From assembly GCA_963969495.1 (NCBI GenBank), contig OZ018323.1, positions 76,968,583-77,032,582 on the forward strand: 64,000 nucleotides of DNA, given 5' to 3'. Position 1 is the stretch's first letter; every line of letters begins with the position of its first letter. The stretch is from Ceratothoa steindachneri (Eukaryota > Arthropoda > Malacostraca > Isopoda > Cymothoidae). Made by a program: the position numbers and the translations under genes. The notes below the pieces were generated by a model that was not told where the DNA came from, ran no database searches, and was given only the letters and a program-made list of their open reading frames with translations. This document shows, one piece after another, positions 36,467-47,689 of this stretch.

Positions 36467-36763
36467 ACAAAAATATGACCAACCTCCTAACCTTCTCTTT
36501 CTTTTTACGCTCCTCGCCCTTTCTCCCCAGTTATCCTCTAACGGCTGATTGTTTAAGGTTGGTTTATCCGGATGTGTTTTCTGTGTTTCCCCAATCGTTA
36601 ATTTTTAACTCTTAACATAATAATCCAGAAATTATCAATTGCCTGTAAATTTATCGCTATCCCCCTCCTTAATTAACATTAAATACGTTCCATAAATTCG
36701 TCATTTTGCTTATCTGTTTGGTTCTTAACTTAAATTATTTTCCACAAATTGTATTTCCAGTAC

Positions 36764-36796
36764 CCGAAGATGGGTGAAAAGTTCACCCGAAACGTT
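36764..36796 (+). ncRNA. Hammerhead-ribozyme-like remnant
   Basis: CCGAAGA is followed by a 6-bp stem-loop (GGGTGA, loop AAAGT, TCACCC) and then GAAACGTT. This matches the order CUGANGA / stem II / GAAAC of hammerhead cores reported in Penelope-like elements. The expected U of CUGA is C, so this copy is probably inactive. Stems I and III are not clearly formed. Confidence 0.4.
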
Positions 36797-36849
36797 GTAA
36801 TAAGAAAATGAAATGAATTTCCCTTCATGCTTCCTTTCGTTCATCCTTC

Positions 36850-36902
<53 letters not shown>

Positions 36903-37399
36903 GACTTTATTTTTTCAGGGATTGGTTCCAGAAGCTCTGGCCTTCTAGTGGCAAGGGGGTCAACTCTGGTGCTGCGAACCAGACTTTTATTATACCCCTC
37001 TTTTACCCTCTCCAATTATTTTCGTATACATCCCTTTATTTCTCTTATCTAGTGGACCTGACCTCTGTTTGTGTTTTTTCGGAATGATTCTGAATTCTTC
37101 TTTCATGAAGGTCAGAGGTGGAGCGTCTCCATTGCCTTCGTTTGCCGATGCCCAAGGTGGAATCTATCATTGGCCCTATTTCTCTGTGCGGAGAGAACTC
37201 GGGCAGCCTCTTCGGCCTATAAAGATTATGTGGTGGATTCGTGTCCATTCTCCAACAAGATGACAATACCGGACGAACCCGAATCGAGAGTTGCAGTATC
37301 ACCGGGCCTTTGTAGGCCTCCGTGGCGAGGATTCCGGAGAGAGAATGTGAAGTCAATTTTGTTTATGGTTCATTATAAACCTAAAACCCACTCAGCCTT

Positions 37400-38030
37400 C
37401 CTTCGCTCGTTGGATCCCTATGTCAACCATGTGGACCCAAATTTAGACTATATCCCAGCTTTCTGGTCTTGTGTTCCTCATCTGAAACCTCCCTCGCAAA
37501 AGTGAATGTGTTTGATGCCAATGAATCATTTGAGTCCCGCCGGATGTGGTTAAGAGGTAGTGGTGATATCGTGGTTGAGATGTCATCTCATTCTCAACAC
37601 AACCTTCTCCAAAATCTGTCTTCGATTACCGAAGTTCCCGTAACTGTTTCACCCCACCCACTTCATAATTTTGTCAACGGTATCGTCCGTTCGAAAAAAA
37701 ATAAGGAGCTACGATATCACCCGTCTCCAGAGTATGCTTAGTGCCTAAAGCGTCACACATGTACACGGGGTGACTAAAACTGTGGGCTATGCTTGATCCC
37801 AACTGCCACGTTGATTTTAGCGTTTGGACGTCAGGAACTGTCTCAGCTTATTAAAGCTGGGTACCTTCGTGTCCAGGTGAGCCCCTACGTCGAACTACCA
37901 GACATTGCCACAAATCCAACCAATTTGGACATGTGGGTCGTACCTGGCGGCACCCCCATTCCTGTGTGAATTGTTGTTTAACATTGTCCTGAATGCGACA
38001 AAACACCGCGCTGTGCCAACTGCGTAGTGT
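37400..38030 (+). pseudogene. LINE family C (plus copy): ORF1 gag fragment
   Basis: Shifted frames give VPVTVSPHPLHNFVNGIVRS at about 37630-37690, the counterpart of TPVSVTPHSTMNFVKGVVYA in family A ORF1. Then come TNPTNLDMWVVPGGTPIPV and HCPECDKTPRCANC (zinc-knuckle remnant, 37988-38028). Upstream phrases (FWSCVPHLKPPSQKV, 37460) fit the preceding gag region loosely. Interrupted at 38030 by a MITE. Confidence 0.6.
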
Positions 38031-38885
38031 CGTAAAAAGTACTCTGATTTTATACTTACGAGTTAGTAAAATTATTGTTACCCTGACAATTTTTACTCAA
38101 AGCACAAGTATAAATGCCCAAACTTGAATGTACTTAAGTAAAAATAATAAAGTATCTTATTCATGAAGTACTCAAGTAGTGAAAGTAAAACGTTACGGCA
38201 AATAGTAAAGTACCCATCACCTCAAACACTTTTCAGTATTCTGTACAGTAAACCCATTTATACCCGCCACACTGACCCTTATATATTAGAATTCTGTTAA
38301 ACTGGGCTTAACAATCAAACTATATATATCCCTATATTGATCAGAAAGTCTAGTTTATATGAAAAGTAAAATTAACTCTACAAAATTATACAGTTTGACA
38401 GAATTCCAGAATATAATAGTCTGGTTAACTAAACTAATTATTAGGTAAAAAAATATACAAAGTAATTAATTACTGACATTTTTTATTCAGCTTCACAAGC
38501 AACTGATTTTCAAAGTTCTGTCTATCTAACTGCAAACGTTTTGGGGCCCTCTCTCAGGCGGGAAGCGGGAGAGACAAACGAATTGTCTATCCCGTATGAG
38601 AGGATGCATGTGATTGGTCCAAACATGAACATGCGCTTATGATTGGTTCAAACCAGAGTACACGTTTGCGATTGGTCATCGTCTGACATTTGCTTCTACG
38701 TCTGATCGACCAAAATTAACTGAGAAGTAACAAATACTTCTATGCTTTTCAAGTGTAATGAAGTAAAAGTAACATAAGAAAAATACTCAAGTAGAAGTGA
38801 AAGTAATCAAATTATTGAGTACTTTATAGGAAGTCAAAAGTATAACAAAGTTACTCAAGTGCAGTACTTGTACTTCGTTGAAAAC
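38030..38885. mobile_element. hAT-like MITE with AAGTAC-rich ends
   Basis: Both ends are dominated by inverted AAGTA/TACTT words: GTGTCGTAAAAAGTACTCTG on the left and CAGTACTTGTACTTCGTTGA on the right. The subterminal regions share many copies of 'AAGTAAAAGTA'. This is the style of a widespread hAT MITE type. It interrupts the family C gag, whose tail resumes at about 38890 (PILCKKEVLTLQ). Exact ends and target duplication were not fixed. Confidence 0.5.
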
Positions 38886-39756
38886 CTATCCAATCTTATG
38901 CAAAAAGGAGGTGCTCACTTTGCAGAAATCCGCCTGGGCGAGAGAAAGGCTCGCCAAAGTAATCGAGCACAAACTTCACCTTTTAGCCATCTTTTCTTCG
39001 ATGTTTTGCGCGACGCAGGACGAAATCGAAGATCAAGGTAGAGTTCGATACACCGGTAGCATCCTACCATCCATCTACTATTAATGAAAGAAATATTCCG
39101 GATATACCTTCGAAGCATCGCTCTCACACCGAAATACCTAACGATGCTGGCCTCTCCCCTGCGGTCAGTGTGAAACCCTTGACATCAGACGTCATTTGAA
39201 AATAATCTTCTCTATCGGCCAGTGATGGTTCTTCTATCCGGTCACGTGACCCAAAGCCCTGTGTTAAAAGGGAAGGAAGGATTCCTCATCTAGGAAATCG
39301 GGTTCCAATATGCCGGATGCCTCTGGAGCAGACTCGGTTGAACCTATAGTGTCTTCAATGGACTCTTCTCCTGTTACTTAATATTCTTTGTCTTAGAGCC
39401 TGCCCGGCTCTTGACAGGGCGTAGGCCCCTTATCGGTCCAAATGGTTGCAGAAATCCACCCAATTCCTCTTACTTTTCGCTCGCTCTCCTACTCATGATC
39501 TGATAATATTCCAACATCGCCAGCCCAGTTGTTGAATCAAACCCCTGTCATCGAAAGCGTCCTCGGCCCATGATTCCAGATCCACAGTTCAAAAATCTCT
39601 GCCTGTGTCCCTTGGAAATATCCCCTGTCACCGCTCCTTCCAGAATCTCTTCCCTTGCTGCAACAGGCTATTCGAAATCTGTACTTCGTCCCCAAAGCTC
39701 TTTGAGACGCACTTCAATTTAACCTCAGCCACAAAGTAGAAAAACATATCTACATA
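38886..39756 (+). other. Remainder of family C plus copy between gag and endonuclease
   Basis: Low-confidence gag C-terminal words (PILCKKEVLTLQKSAWARER, 38890-38955), then no clear coding until the endonuclease at 39757. Position and spacing suit the ORF1/ORF2 linker of the same LINE. Confidence 0.4.
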
Positions 39757-40216
39757 ATATACTCTTGGAATTGTCAAGGCGTTCTTCCCAAATGGGAAGA
39801 ACTCAAAGTTCTATTGACGACTCTCCACCCAGCTGTTGTTTGTCTTCAGGAAAACGAACCGAGTACCCGCCCTTTTCCGGCGGTACAGATTGTTCGTATT
39901 TCCAACTGTATTGCTCTTAACGGGGGCTCGTCTCATGTTCGGATGTCAGTTATAGTTTCATCACCCCACTACTTATCTCCCCGCCCCCTTACGTGAGAGT
40001 GTTTCTTACAGGGCTTTTTACTGTTTACTCTATTTACTTCTCTTCTTTTTACTATGGTTAAGATCCTACCTTATAGAATTTATAGGTCAGTTGCCTTCCG
40101 CTTTTTTATTACTCGGAGATTTTAATGCCCATCACCTATATTGGAGCGACAGTACTCGTAATGCCAAAGGCAGTATTTTATTTTATGATCCGAGTTTTTA
40201 CCCACCGGTGAGGTTT
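39757..40216 (+). pseudogene. LINE family C (plus copy): AP-type endonuclease fragment
   Basis: YSWNCQGVLPKWEELKVLLT then TLHPAVVCLQEN gives the first EN motifs (Asn of WNCQG, Glu of QEN). After a frame shift LPSAFLLLGDFNAHHLYWSD (40095-40155) gives the GDxN motif. The SDH motif and RT do not follow here; the matching RT piece on the same strand is at 43745-44282. Confidence 0.75.
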
Positions 40217-40699
40217 AAGATTTAAGGTAAGGAACTAGTGGGTTGCTGCCCAATCCAAGTGGATTTTATATAGCAGCTAGGATAAAACGAGGCGAATTAT
40301 TTATAAAAGGTGGAGGAGACCACTTTGTGATAAAAATTTAAAAAACGAAGGGTTAAAAGATTCCTCTGTCAATATCTATCGAAGACGGGTGTGTTTGAGG
40401 GATAGTTAAAAGGGTCTGGAAACAGGACAACCGGAGCGTGGCCAAATGGGTGCAATCTAATAAAAGGTGGGCAACCGATTGGTCCCCACCACAAAACCGA
40501 CAGCAAGAGCTGATGTGAACATCACCCGAAACAAGATGGCCGTGAGTAAGTCTCGTGTGGCCAATACGAATTCGGCAAAGGGCCACCTCCACCGACCGCA
40601 ATCTATGACGGCTCGAGGGCCAAGAGTGAATAGAATTTTTAATTTAGTACAGTTTGGATGATGAACAGTCATCCCATTCATTCTACCACAATTGAAAAA

Positions 40700-41135
40700 T
40701 ATATTTTCTTATTGAAGAAAAGTAGCCCCTAAAAGGCAGAGCCGTGTTCTTAGGGGACACAGAATGTGCTGAGCGGGGCAGCTGATCAGCCCTCTCGTTG
40801 TCTATGACCTCCCCATGCCCAGGGACCCAGTAAAAAATAATTCTATATCAGGACGCATTTTGGACCAGCCAGTTGCAAATTTATGTTACTAAGGGATGGG
40901 ACGCATTAAAAGATCTAATTGACTGTAAGACACTCCTTGAGTCGGGAAAAAAAGAGACAAAATCATTAAAAGGTGAAATTTGGACGAGTCTAAAGGCTAA
41001 AAGGATTGCTAAAAGTTTAGCGATAAAAATGGATGCTGCTGGCGGCAAAGATAAAGTTAAGAATTTTCCTCCTGGATAGATGGCTGCGGTGCCCACGCCG
41101 CTGTCAGACTTAGAGCCCTCCGTGTATAATGAGCA
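40700..41135 (-). pseudogene. LINE family C RNase H
   Basis: LYTEGSKSDSGVGTAAI (first Asp of YTDGS is Glu), SIFIAKLLAILLAFRL (catalytic Glu of AEL is Lys), FFPDSRSVLQSI (Asp present) and, after a shift, YWVPGHGEVIDNERADQLPR (last Asp present). Two of the four catalytic positions are altered, so the enzyme would be dead even without the frameshifts. Confidence 0.7.
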
Positions 41136-41317
41136 CCATTGCTAGAGTGAGGTCGAATGCTCTAAGAACAGGCTCTTAATGATGCGAAGGTCCATGGAAG
41201 ACTTCTCCAGGCTCCACATGTTGGTACATTCTGTGGGGAGAGGTGCACGCCAACTAGGGGTCAGTAAGGATTGAAGGGTAAGGACCCTTGGAGCACCCAG
41301 GTTAAAGAGATGATCTC

Positions 41318-42198
41318 CTATGCGAAAGTTCTGGGGGCGGGGTAAAGATGGCAACTTATCATATGCCGCCGTTGATACAAGCATCTGTAGACCTCTGATA
41401 CTCGGCAGAGGTATCGCATGCAGATTTGAAGTCTATGGTAGGGCAAAGGGAGTACCCAACTCTGGCAGTAAGGGCTGTTGACAGGATAAGTACGGAAGGC
41501 TCCACTGGAAAGGCGAACTCCAAGGTTTCGAATGGGGTTCAGCATTTTAAGGGCTGAAGGGGAAGCCGATGAGTAAATTTGACAGCCATAATCCAATTTG
41601 GATTGGACGAGGGCTGTGTATAATGTCCACAATGTTTGTCGGTCACTGCCCCACGAAGTGTGTGAGAGGACTTTCAAAATGTCTAAAGCCCGCAGACAGC
41701 CTGTTCGAAGTCGGCGTAGGTGTGGTAACCAGGATAACTTTGGATCGAGAGTTACGCCAAGGAACCGAAACTCGGAGACAAACTCTATATCTTCACCTTG
41801 TAGGGGGGGGGGGGGGAGATAGATGGCGGAACAAGAACCCCTCTGCCTCGGTGGAAATACATTGCTTTGGTTTTGGTCGTGGAAAAGCGGAATCCCTTAA
41901 GTTGTGCTCTTTTGGATACAGCATCGATCGCCAGTTGTAGCCGACACGCTGCTGATGGAAGGCGAGGTGAGGAACAGTATAGTGCTAAATCATCGACAAA
42001 CAGAGTTGCCGATACACCTTCTGGGAGAGACGAAATAATATCATTGATGGCAATTATAAAACATAAGACACTTAAAATACTGCCCTGAGGAACTCCCTCC
42101 TCTTGGGGTTGCTGGTCAGAGTATGCGTCTCCAACACGTACCTTGAAGGATCGAGATGCTAAAAAACTTTGAATAAGTGACGGTAAAAGGCCTCTCAT
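41318..42198 (-). pseudogene. LINE family C RT, motif B/C to connection
   Basis: EEGVPQGSILSVLCFIIAIN and ATLFVDDLALYCSSP carry RT motifs B and C. Then GFRFSTTKTKAMYFHRG; a 14-G run at 41803-41816 shifts the frame; then FVSEFRFLGVTLDPKLSW and ALVQSKLDYGCQIYSSASPS. This is the most complete of the RT segments in the minus copy. Confidence 0.75.
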
Positions 42199-43340
42199 CC
42201 GTCAGACGTATAGCTGCTTAAAGATGCCGTATCTCCATGTTGTGTCGTAGGCTTTCTCAATATCGAAAAATATGGCAAGCACTCGGTGCTTTAATGAGAA
42301 AGCTTTCTGGACCGATCCCTCGTAACGTACTAGTAGGTCAAGGGTACTATGACCTTTGTGGAAGACACATTGCAATGGAGAGAGGTGATTGGTTTCTACG
42401 AACCAGTTTAGGCGCTGATGGAAGGCGAGGTGAGGAACAGTATAGTGCTAAATCATCGACAAACAGAGTTGCCGATACACCTTCTGGGAGAGACGAAATA
42501 ATATCATTGATGGCAATTATAAAACATAAGACACTTAAAATACTGCCCTGAGGAACTCCCTCCTCTTGGGGTTGCTGGTCAGAGTATGCGTCTCCAACAC
42601 GTACCTTGAAGGATCGAGATGCTAAAAAACTTTGAATAAGTGACGGTAAAAGGCCTCTCATCCGTCAGACGTATAGCTGCTTAAAGATGCCGTATCTCCA
42701 TGTTGTGTCGTAGGCTTTCTCAATATCGAAAAATATGGCAAGCACTCGGTGCTTTAATGAGAAAGCTTTCTGGACCGATCCCTCGTAACGTACTAGTAGG
42801 TCAAGGGTACTATGACCTTTGTGGAAGACACATTGCAATGGAGAGAGGTGATTGGTTTCTACGAACCAGTTTAGGCGCTGATGGAAGGCGAGGTGAGGAA
42901 CAGTATAGTGCTAAATCATCGACAAACAGAGTTGCCGATACACCTTCTGGGAGAGACGAAATAATATCATTGATGGCAATTATAAAACATAAGACACTTA
43001 AAATACTGCCCTGAGGAACTCCCTCCTCTTGGGGTTGCTGGTCAGAGTATGCGTCTCCAACACGTACCTTGAAGGATCGAGATGCTAAAAAACTTTGAAT
43101 AAGTGACGGTAAAAGGCCTCTCATCCGTCAGACGTATAGCTGCTTAAAGATGCCGTATCTCCATGTTGTGTCGTAGGCTTTCTCAATATCGAAAAATATG
43201 GCAAGCACTCGGTGCTTTAATGAGAAAGCTTTCTGGACCGATCCCTCGTAACGTACTAGTAGGTCAAGGGTACTATGACCTTTGTGGAAGACACATTGCA
43301 ATGGAGAGAGGTGATTGGTTTCTACGAACCAAGTTTAGGC
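41951..43340 (-). repeat. 463-bp tandem triplication inside the family C RT
   Basis: Three units, 41951-42413, 42414-42876 and 42877-43340, look identical except for one extra A near 43331. Each encodes RT motifs A (FFDIEKAYDTTWRYGIF), B (PQGSILSV) and C (FVDDLALY) on the minus strand. 463 is not a multiple of three, so each junction shifts frame. GCT is shared at both outer breakpoints (CGCT|GCTGATGG and GGCGCT|CCAAC). Confidence 0.95.
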
Positions 43341-43744
43341 GCTCCAACAGCAATTTTCCAGCAACTTACTCAAACAGCTGGTGAGAGCTATAGGGCGTCC
43401 AACCCGTCCCTGCCCGGTTTGACCAAGGTAAGGATGATCTCAATGCGCCATGATGAGGGGTAAAAACCCTTCACCCATATAAGGTTGTACAAATCAAGTA
43501 AGAAGAGAGTAGTGTGCATGTAGGTGCCGAATCATATCGAAATGGATCTCGTCAAGGCCAGGGGAAGTAGATCTGCAAAGTGACAAAGCGCTACGTAGCT
43601 CATGGATGCTGAATAGAGCATTATATGGAAGGTTAGATTTTGTTGTGAAGTTGAGAGAATGCGACTCTTCCTTTGATTTGTAGGATAGAAAAGCCATATC
43701 GTAACGATCATAATACCCTCCACCATAAATTTGCAGGGATCCCC

Positions 43745-44282
43745 AGTGAATGACAGCCTGGTAGTCAGCAACGCTTCGAATAACCATTTCCGTGCTGTCA
43801 GCAGTTACAATAAGGCTTTTCTAGCCTATAAATCAAACAAAGAGTCTCATCCCCCTGAATTTTACGAGTTGCGCGCTGCATTGTCCCTTTGTGGGTTTAC
43901 TTCTCCTGGCCTTAACGAGATCCATTTTTATATGATTTTGCACCGTCATCCCCACTTTGTCATGTTCTTTACTTGACTTATACAACCTTATATGGGTGAA
44001 AAGTTCTTAACCATCACGGTGCGTTGGGATTGTCTTTCCCTTTGTCAAAATGGGCTGGAACGGTTTGGACGGATATCACTATCGCCCTATAGCCTGAATT
44101 GGTCCCTGGAAACCAATCACTCATGTCTCCATTTTCAATGCGCTTTTCGTAGGGGTCATTGCACTCTTGCTCTCTTAGTAAGTTTTGAGGGATCGGTCCG
44201 GAAAGCTCTCTCGTTAAAGCACCGAGTGTTAGGACCATTTTTCGAAATTGAGAAAGCCTACATGGAGATACGATTCCTTTAG
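43745..44282 (+). pseudogene. LINE family C (plus copy): RT N-terminal fragment
   Basis: AFLAYKSNKESHPPEFYELR then AALSLCGFTSPGLNEIHFYM, then FQCAFRRGHCTLALLVSFEG and RVLGPFFEIEKAYMEIRF (motif A, Glu for the catalytic Asp). It matches the minus copy at 43787-43494 and 43330-43200 on the opposite strand. Ends abruptly at 44282. Together with 39757-40216 it forms the plus copy interrupted by the minus copy. Confidence 0.7.
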
Positions 44283-45473
44283 GAGGGAGGGGGGGATGAT
44301 TTCTCTCTTGTAGTTTGGTAGGCTGGGTAATCAGTGTGACCGTAGCTTCCTCTAAGGCAAAGGAAATTTAGAGCTGGATATCAACTTCTTTATTCGGCGG
44401 GAGCGTGGACTTGTCTTCAAGTAATGTACAGGAAATAACTCTCTAACTGCCTTCAGCTTCTTTTTTTGAGGGGAGGAAAAAGTACGGCTCACGGGTCCTC
44501 CTCCCCTCTGTTCCCCTCCCACAATCGGGGAGGGGGGGGGGCAGAAGAGGAGGAGGCTCGCGGCCGATTTGCTCCTGGAGAAACTTCCCACACTTTTGAC
44601 TCTCAGTTCAAGTGAACCAATAGTGAAGTGCTTAATGGGAAGTCCGAAACAAGCTTTAGAAGAGGGTTTCTAGCTGTGGGAGACGGAAAGTTATAAGTTA
44701 AAAGAGGACAGATTGGTGATGAGGCAGATTGAGCACCCTTGGTAGTCAAAGGTGGAAAGGGGAAATACCCATGCCCGAAGGGCAAGGGGGACCTGCTGAT
44801 TAACGTGGATTACAAACCATTGTCTTGCATTCACTCATCATTCTTACTTCCTTTCTTACACTTTTAGCACATATGTTCCTCATACAGTAGCTGGAGGACT
44901 TCCTAATCTCTGTTTCCTTATTCGCTTCATCTTTTCATTCGTGTGTTTATTGTATTATTCATGCCATTTTGAGTTATTTTAGCTATGTGCTTTGTTTATG
45001 TATTGTTATGTTACTTGTTTTTACTTTCCTTACTTTGTTTCACTTCTGTAGTGTGGTTTCGTGTCTGTTACTTTCATGGATCTTCTTTTTTTGTATTCCT
45101 TTTGGGTTGTTTTTTTCTTTTCACTACTCTTATTGTTATCACTTATTTCACTTTAGTTTCACTCTGTTCACTTGTTTTAGTGTTAATTTTCACTTCACTA
45201 TCATTTTTGTTAAACATTATAATACTATATTTCACTTATTACACTTTTAGTTCACTTTGTTCGTTTTATTTTTGTTTACACTTTTGATCTGTGTTGTCTT
45301 CTTAATCGGGTGTTTCTTTCTATTTTAGTTGTTTAGATTCTTCGGTTGTCTTATTAGGGTATCAATCCGGTGTCTTGGTTGGTTAACTTTGTTGGTTGTG
45401 TTCGTAGTCAGGTAAATATCTTTATCGTTATGCTTGTTCCTTCTCTCCTTTTGAATTTACTACTTAAGTAAAC
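44283..45473. other. No gene; T-rich stretch at 44830-45470
   Basis: G- and C-runs near 44350-44560, then a T-rich strand with recurrent TTCACTT/TTTGTT words. It could be the 3'UTR of the minus-strand family B element that starts at 45474, but no tail or duplication was seen. Confidence 0.4.
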
Positions 45474-45519
45474 ATGGGTACCTCCTCAATTCCCAGCTGT
45501 TTTCTGCCGCAGGCGAATC

Positions 45520-46513
45520 AAATGTTAAAGGAGAGTCTAGCTCTGGTGTTCGTGTGCTCTGCAAATATCGGAGGTAGTCCGTCTATCTTCATCCAGATTT
45601 TCTCCACTCTGTTCCTGATGTTGAGCGTTTCTAATCCTACATATTGGTGTAAGTCCTGTAGTCTCCTCCTCTCTATCCTGCGTGTGTTGGTGATTAGGTA
45701 GAGAGCTTTATTTTGTATACTCTGGAGTTCCAATTTTTTGGTCCTTGATTCACCGTTGATAGAGATGTGCGGGTATAGTAGTACCTCCATTCCTAGTGCA
45801 AGATAGATTTTTCTTTTATTTTTCATGTCTAACCCTTTTAGATTGTACGGTAGGTTAAGCATCGGAATCGCTTTGTTGTTCCTCTCCGTTATATGTTGTT
45901 TGTACCCTCTTGTTATTTTTTAGTCCTAGTACTTTGCCTTCACTATGATATATGTAGTTCTGATCTTCGACTACAATTTCTGCCATTTTGTTCCTGTAGA
46001 TTTTGATTATTGTAAATTTCCTCCTGTTAGTCCTTTTCTTTCAATCTCTTTCGTAGTTGTTGATGTTGCTGATTTCTAAAGCTGTTGTCCTTGCCTGAAA
46101 GTGTACGTTCCTGTACAGAGTGACGACAGTTGGCTTATATCATCTGCGAACTGGATGTTTAGGCAATAAGGCATTATTGGTGGTGGCAGGTCTGCTGTGT
46201 AGATTGAATACAGCGTAGGGCTGAGACAGCCCCCCTGAGAGAGTCCAGCTTCCAATTAGAATTCTGGTCCTGAATAGTTATTGATCTCCACATATGCTCT
46301 TCTGTAAGTGACATAATCGCAGAGAATTCTATCCAGATTGCTATTCATCTGGAGATTTAAGATCTTATATTGCATTCCTCTGATCCAGACTTTGTCGAAT
46401 GCTTTTTCTACATCTCTCAGGACCAGATCGATGTAGTTATTCTCTGCTTTTGCCTTTGCTATTTTCTCTGTTATTATGCCAAGTGTCACTGTGGTTTCTC
46501 TGCTTCTTCTAAA

Positions 46514-46572
<59 letters not shown>

Positions 46573-46900
46573 TTTTCTTCAAGATATTCTTTTAGTCATT
46601 TGTTAAGGATTTTGTCGAAGACTTTGCTCATGAAGTTCAATAGCGACATTGGTCTCTAACTGATGAGGTGGTTTGGTGGTTTTCCTGGCTTTGAGACGAT
46701 AATCATTTTGGCTAGTTTATAGCCATCAGGAAAGTAACCGGTGTTTAGGCACGCGTTATAAATATTCTTTACTGTTTTGATGATTATGTTCGGTGCATTG
46801 GTAAGATTAATTCGGGTTATTCCTGAGGGGCCTGGCGCTTTCTGCTTGAATGATTGTATTACCTTTGATCTCTTCAGTTGTTATGTAGGTTCCTGTACTC
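45520..46900 (-). pseudogene. LINE family B copy 1 reverse transcriptase
   Basis: RT motifs: YIDLVLRDVEKAFDKVWIRG (A) near 46440-46380, GLSQGGCLSPTLYSIYTADL (B) near 46245-46180, NIQFADDISQLSS (C) near 46150, then KIYLALGMEVLLYPHISING and NKALYLITNTRRIERRRLQD (thumb). Frameshifts separate the blocks. A (TA)n run at 46516-46570 sits in frame just upstream of RFRRSRETT, where related copies have an ordinary loop. Confidence 0.75.
46516..46570. repeat. (TA)n microsatellite within RT
   Basis: About 55 bp of TA repeats inside the family B RT frame, encoding an IYIYI run before RFRRSRETT. Confidence 0.95.
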
Positions 46901-46939
46901 AGAATTTCCTCCCTTCCTCGCTCTAAAAAAATCAATATT

Positions 46940-47085
46940 GTATCATAATTTTGGATTTATCGATTTATCAGTTATCACCTTATCACGCGATAAATTTATC
47001 GTGTTATAGATTATCGGTTATCGCCGATAAGGTTATCGTTATCGATTTATCAGTTATCGTGATAGATTTTTTCGTTATCGCGCCC
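46940..47085. repeat. TTATC/GATAA-dense block
   Basis: About twelve TTATC words and several GATAA words in under 150 bp, many as TTATCG or dyads such as TTATCGCCGATAAGG. It interrupts the family B linker between endonuclease and RT, and looks like a small inserted foldback element. Confidence 0.6.
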
Positions 47086-47689
47086 ACCTATGGAGAATAC
47101 TGACTTCCAGTGATTACGAAAAAGTTCTTCCGTGGTCCTCTCTTCTTGGATCTTTTCTCCCCATTCATTCTTGATGTTATCTTTTCTCTTGGGGGTCTTG
47201 CTTTTAGTCTATTTAGTCTCTTTTGGTCTTCTTTCTTCATCAATTTTCTCTATTAGGCTATTCCATGTGTCCTAGCTGTTCTTCTATGAGATGCCTCAGT
47301 TCTTCTTTCCATCTTCTGATTTCTTTGTATCGTTCTCTATTTGGTCTAGTAATCCTTTTAGTTTAGTTACCTATTCTTCCTCTTCATTTCCTGTCCACCG
47401 AGGATGTGGAAGAGTACGGTATCTTGTCTTCGGAATATATCTTTCGTCAGCCTCAATAATCGTTTTTGTTAGTCTTGAGTTCTCTTCATCAATATCTTCC
47501 AGGTTGGCGTCAGTGAGATCATTTGGGATCAAGTTACTAAGATCTTGTGTGTAACCTGCCTAGTTTGCTCTCCTTCCTCGCCGGTACTGGTACATGTATC
47601 GGGTATTGATTCATGAGCAAAAGTGTTCCAACATGGTCGCTACATGCAAAGGTAACTGGTTGCATGTAGATGTTGAAAGGCATATTGAA

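Larger units (their letters stand above)
35856..36900 (+). mobile_element. Penelope-like element, 5'-inverted truncated copy
   Basis: The body (35908-36466) encodes the C-terminal part of a Penelope-type protein. Its first 52 bp (35856-35907) are an inverted copy of 36104-36155 from its own interior. A conserved tail with a hammerhead-like motif follows the stop, and the element ends in (TA)n (36854-36900). Short inverted pieces at the 5' end and TA-rich ends are known for Penelope elements. Confidence 0.75.
40353..43787 (-). mobile_element. LINE family C, minus copy (RT to C-terminal zinc motif)
   Basis: Read from 43787 down: RT N-part (SIHELRSALSLCRSTSPGLD), RT core repeated three times, RT thumb and connection (41677-41318), RNase H (41130-40700), then LCRIRIGHTRLTHGHLVSG with CRFCGG...HLLLDC at 40590-40440. 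It divides the plus-strand C copy and faces it head to head at its 5' end near 43745-43787. No A-tail or target duplication was found. Confidence 0.75.

Noticed and set aside
41569..43463. Plus-strand open frames such as MLCRRLSQYRKIW, repeated three times
   Set aside because: They are antisense shadows of the minus-strand RT within the triplication; RT motifs lie on the minus strand.
44985..45287. 100-residue hydrophobic open frames
   Set aside because: T-rich low-complexity strand giving Phe/Leu/Cys runs; not a credible membrane protein.
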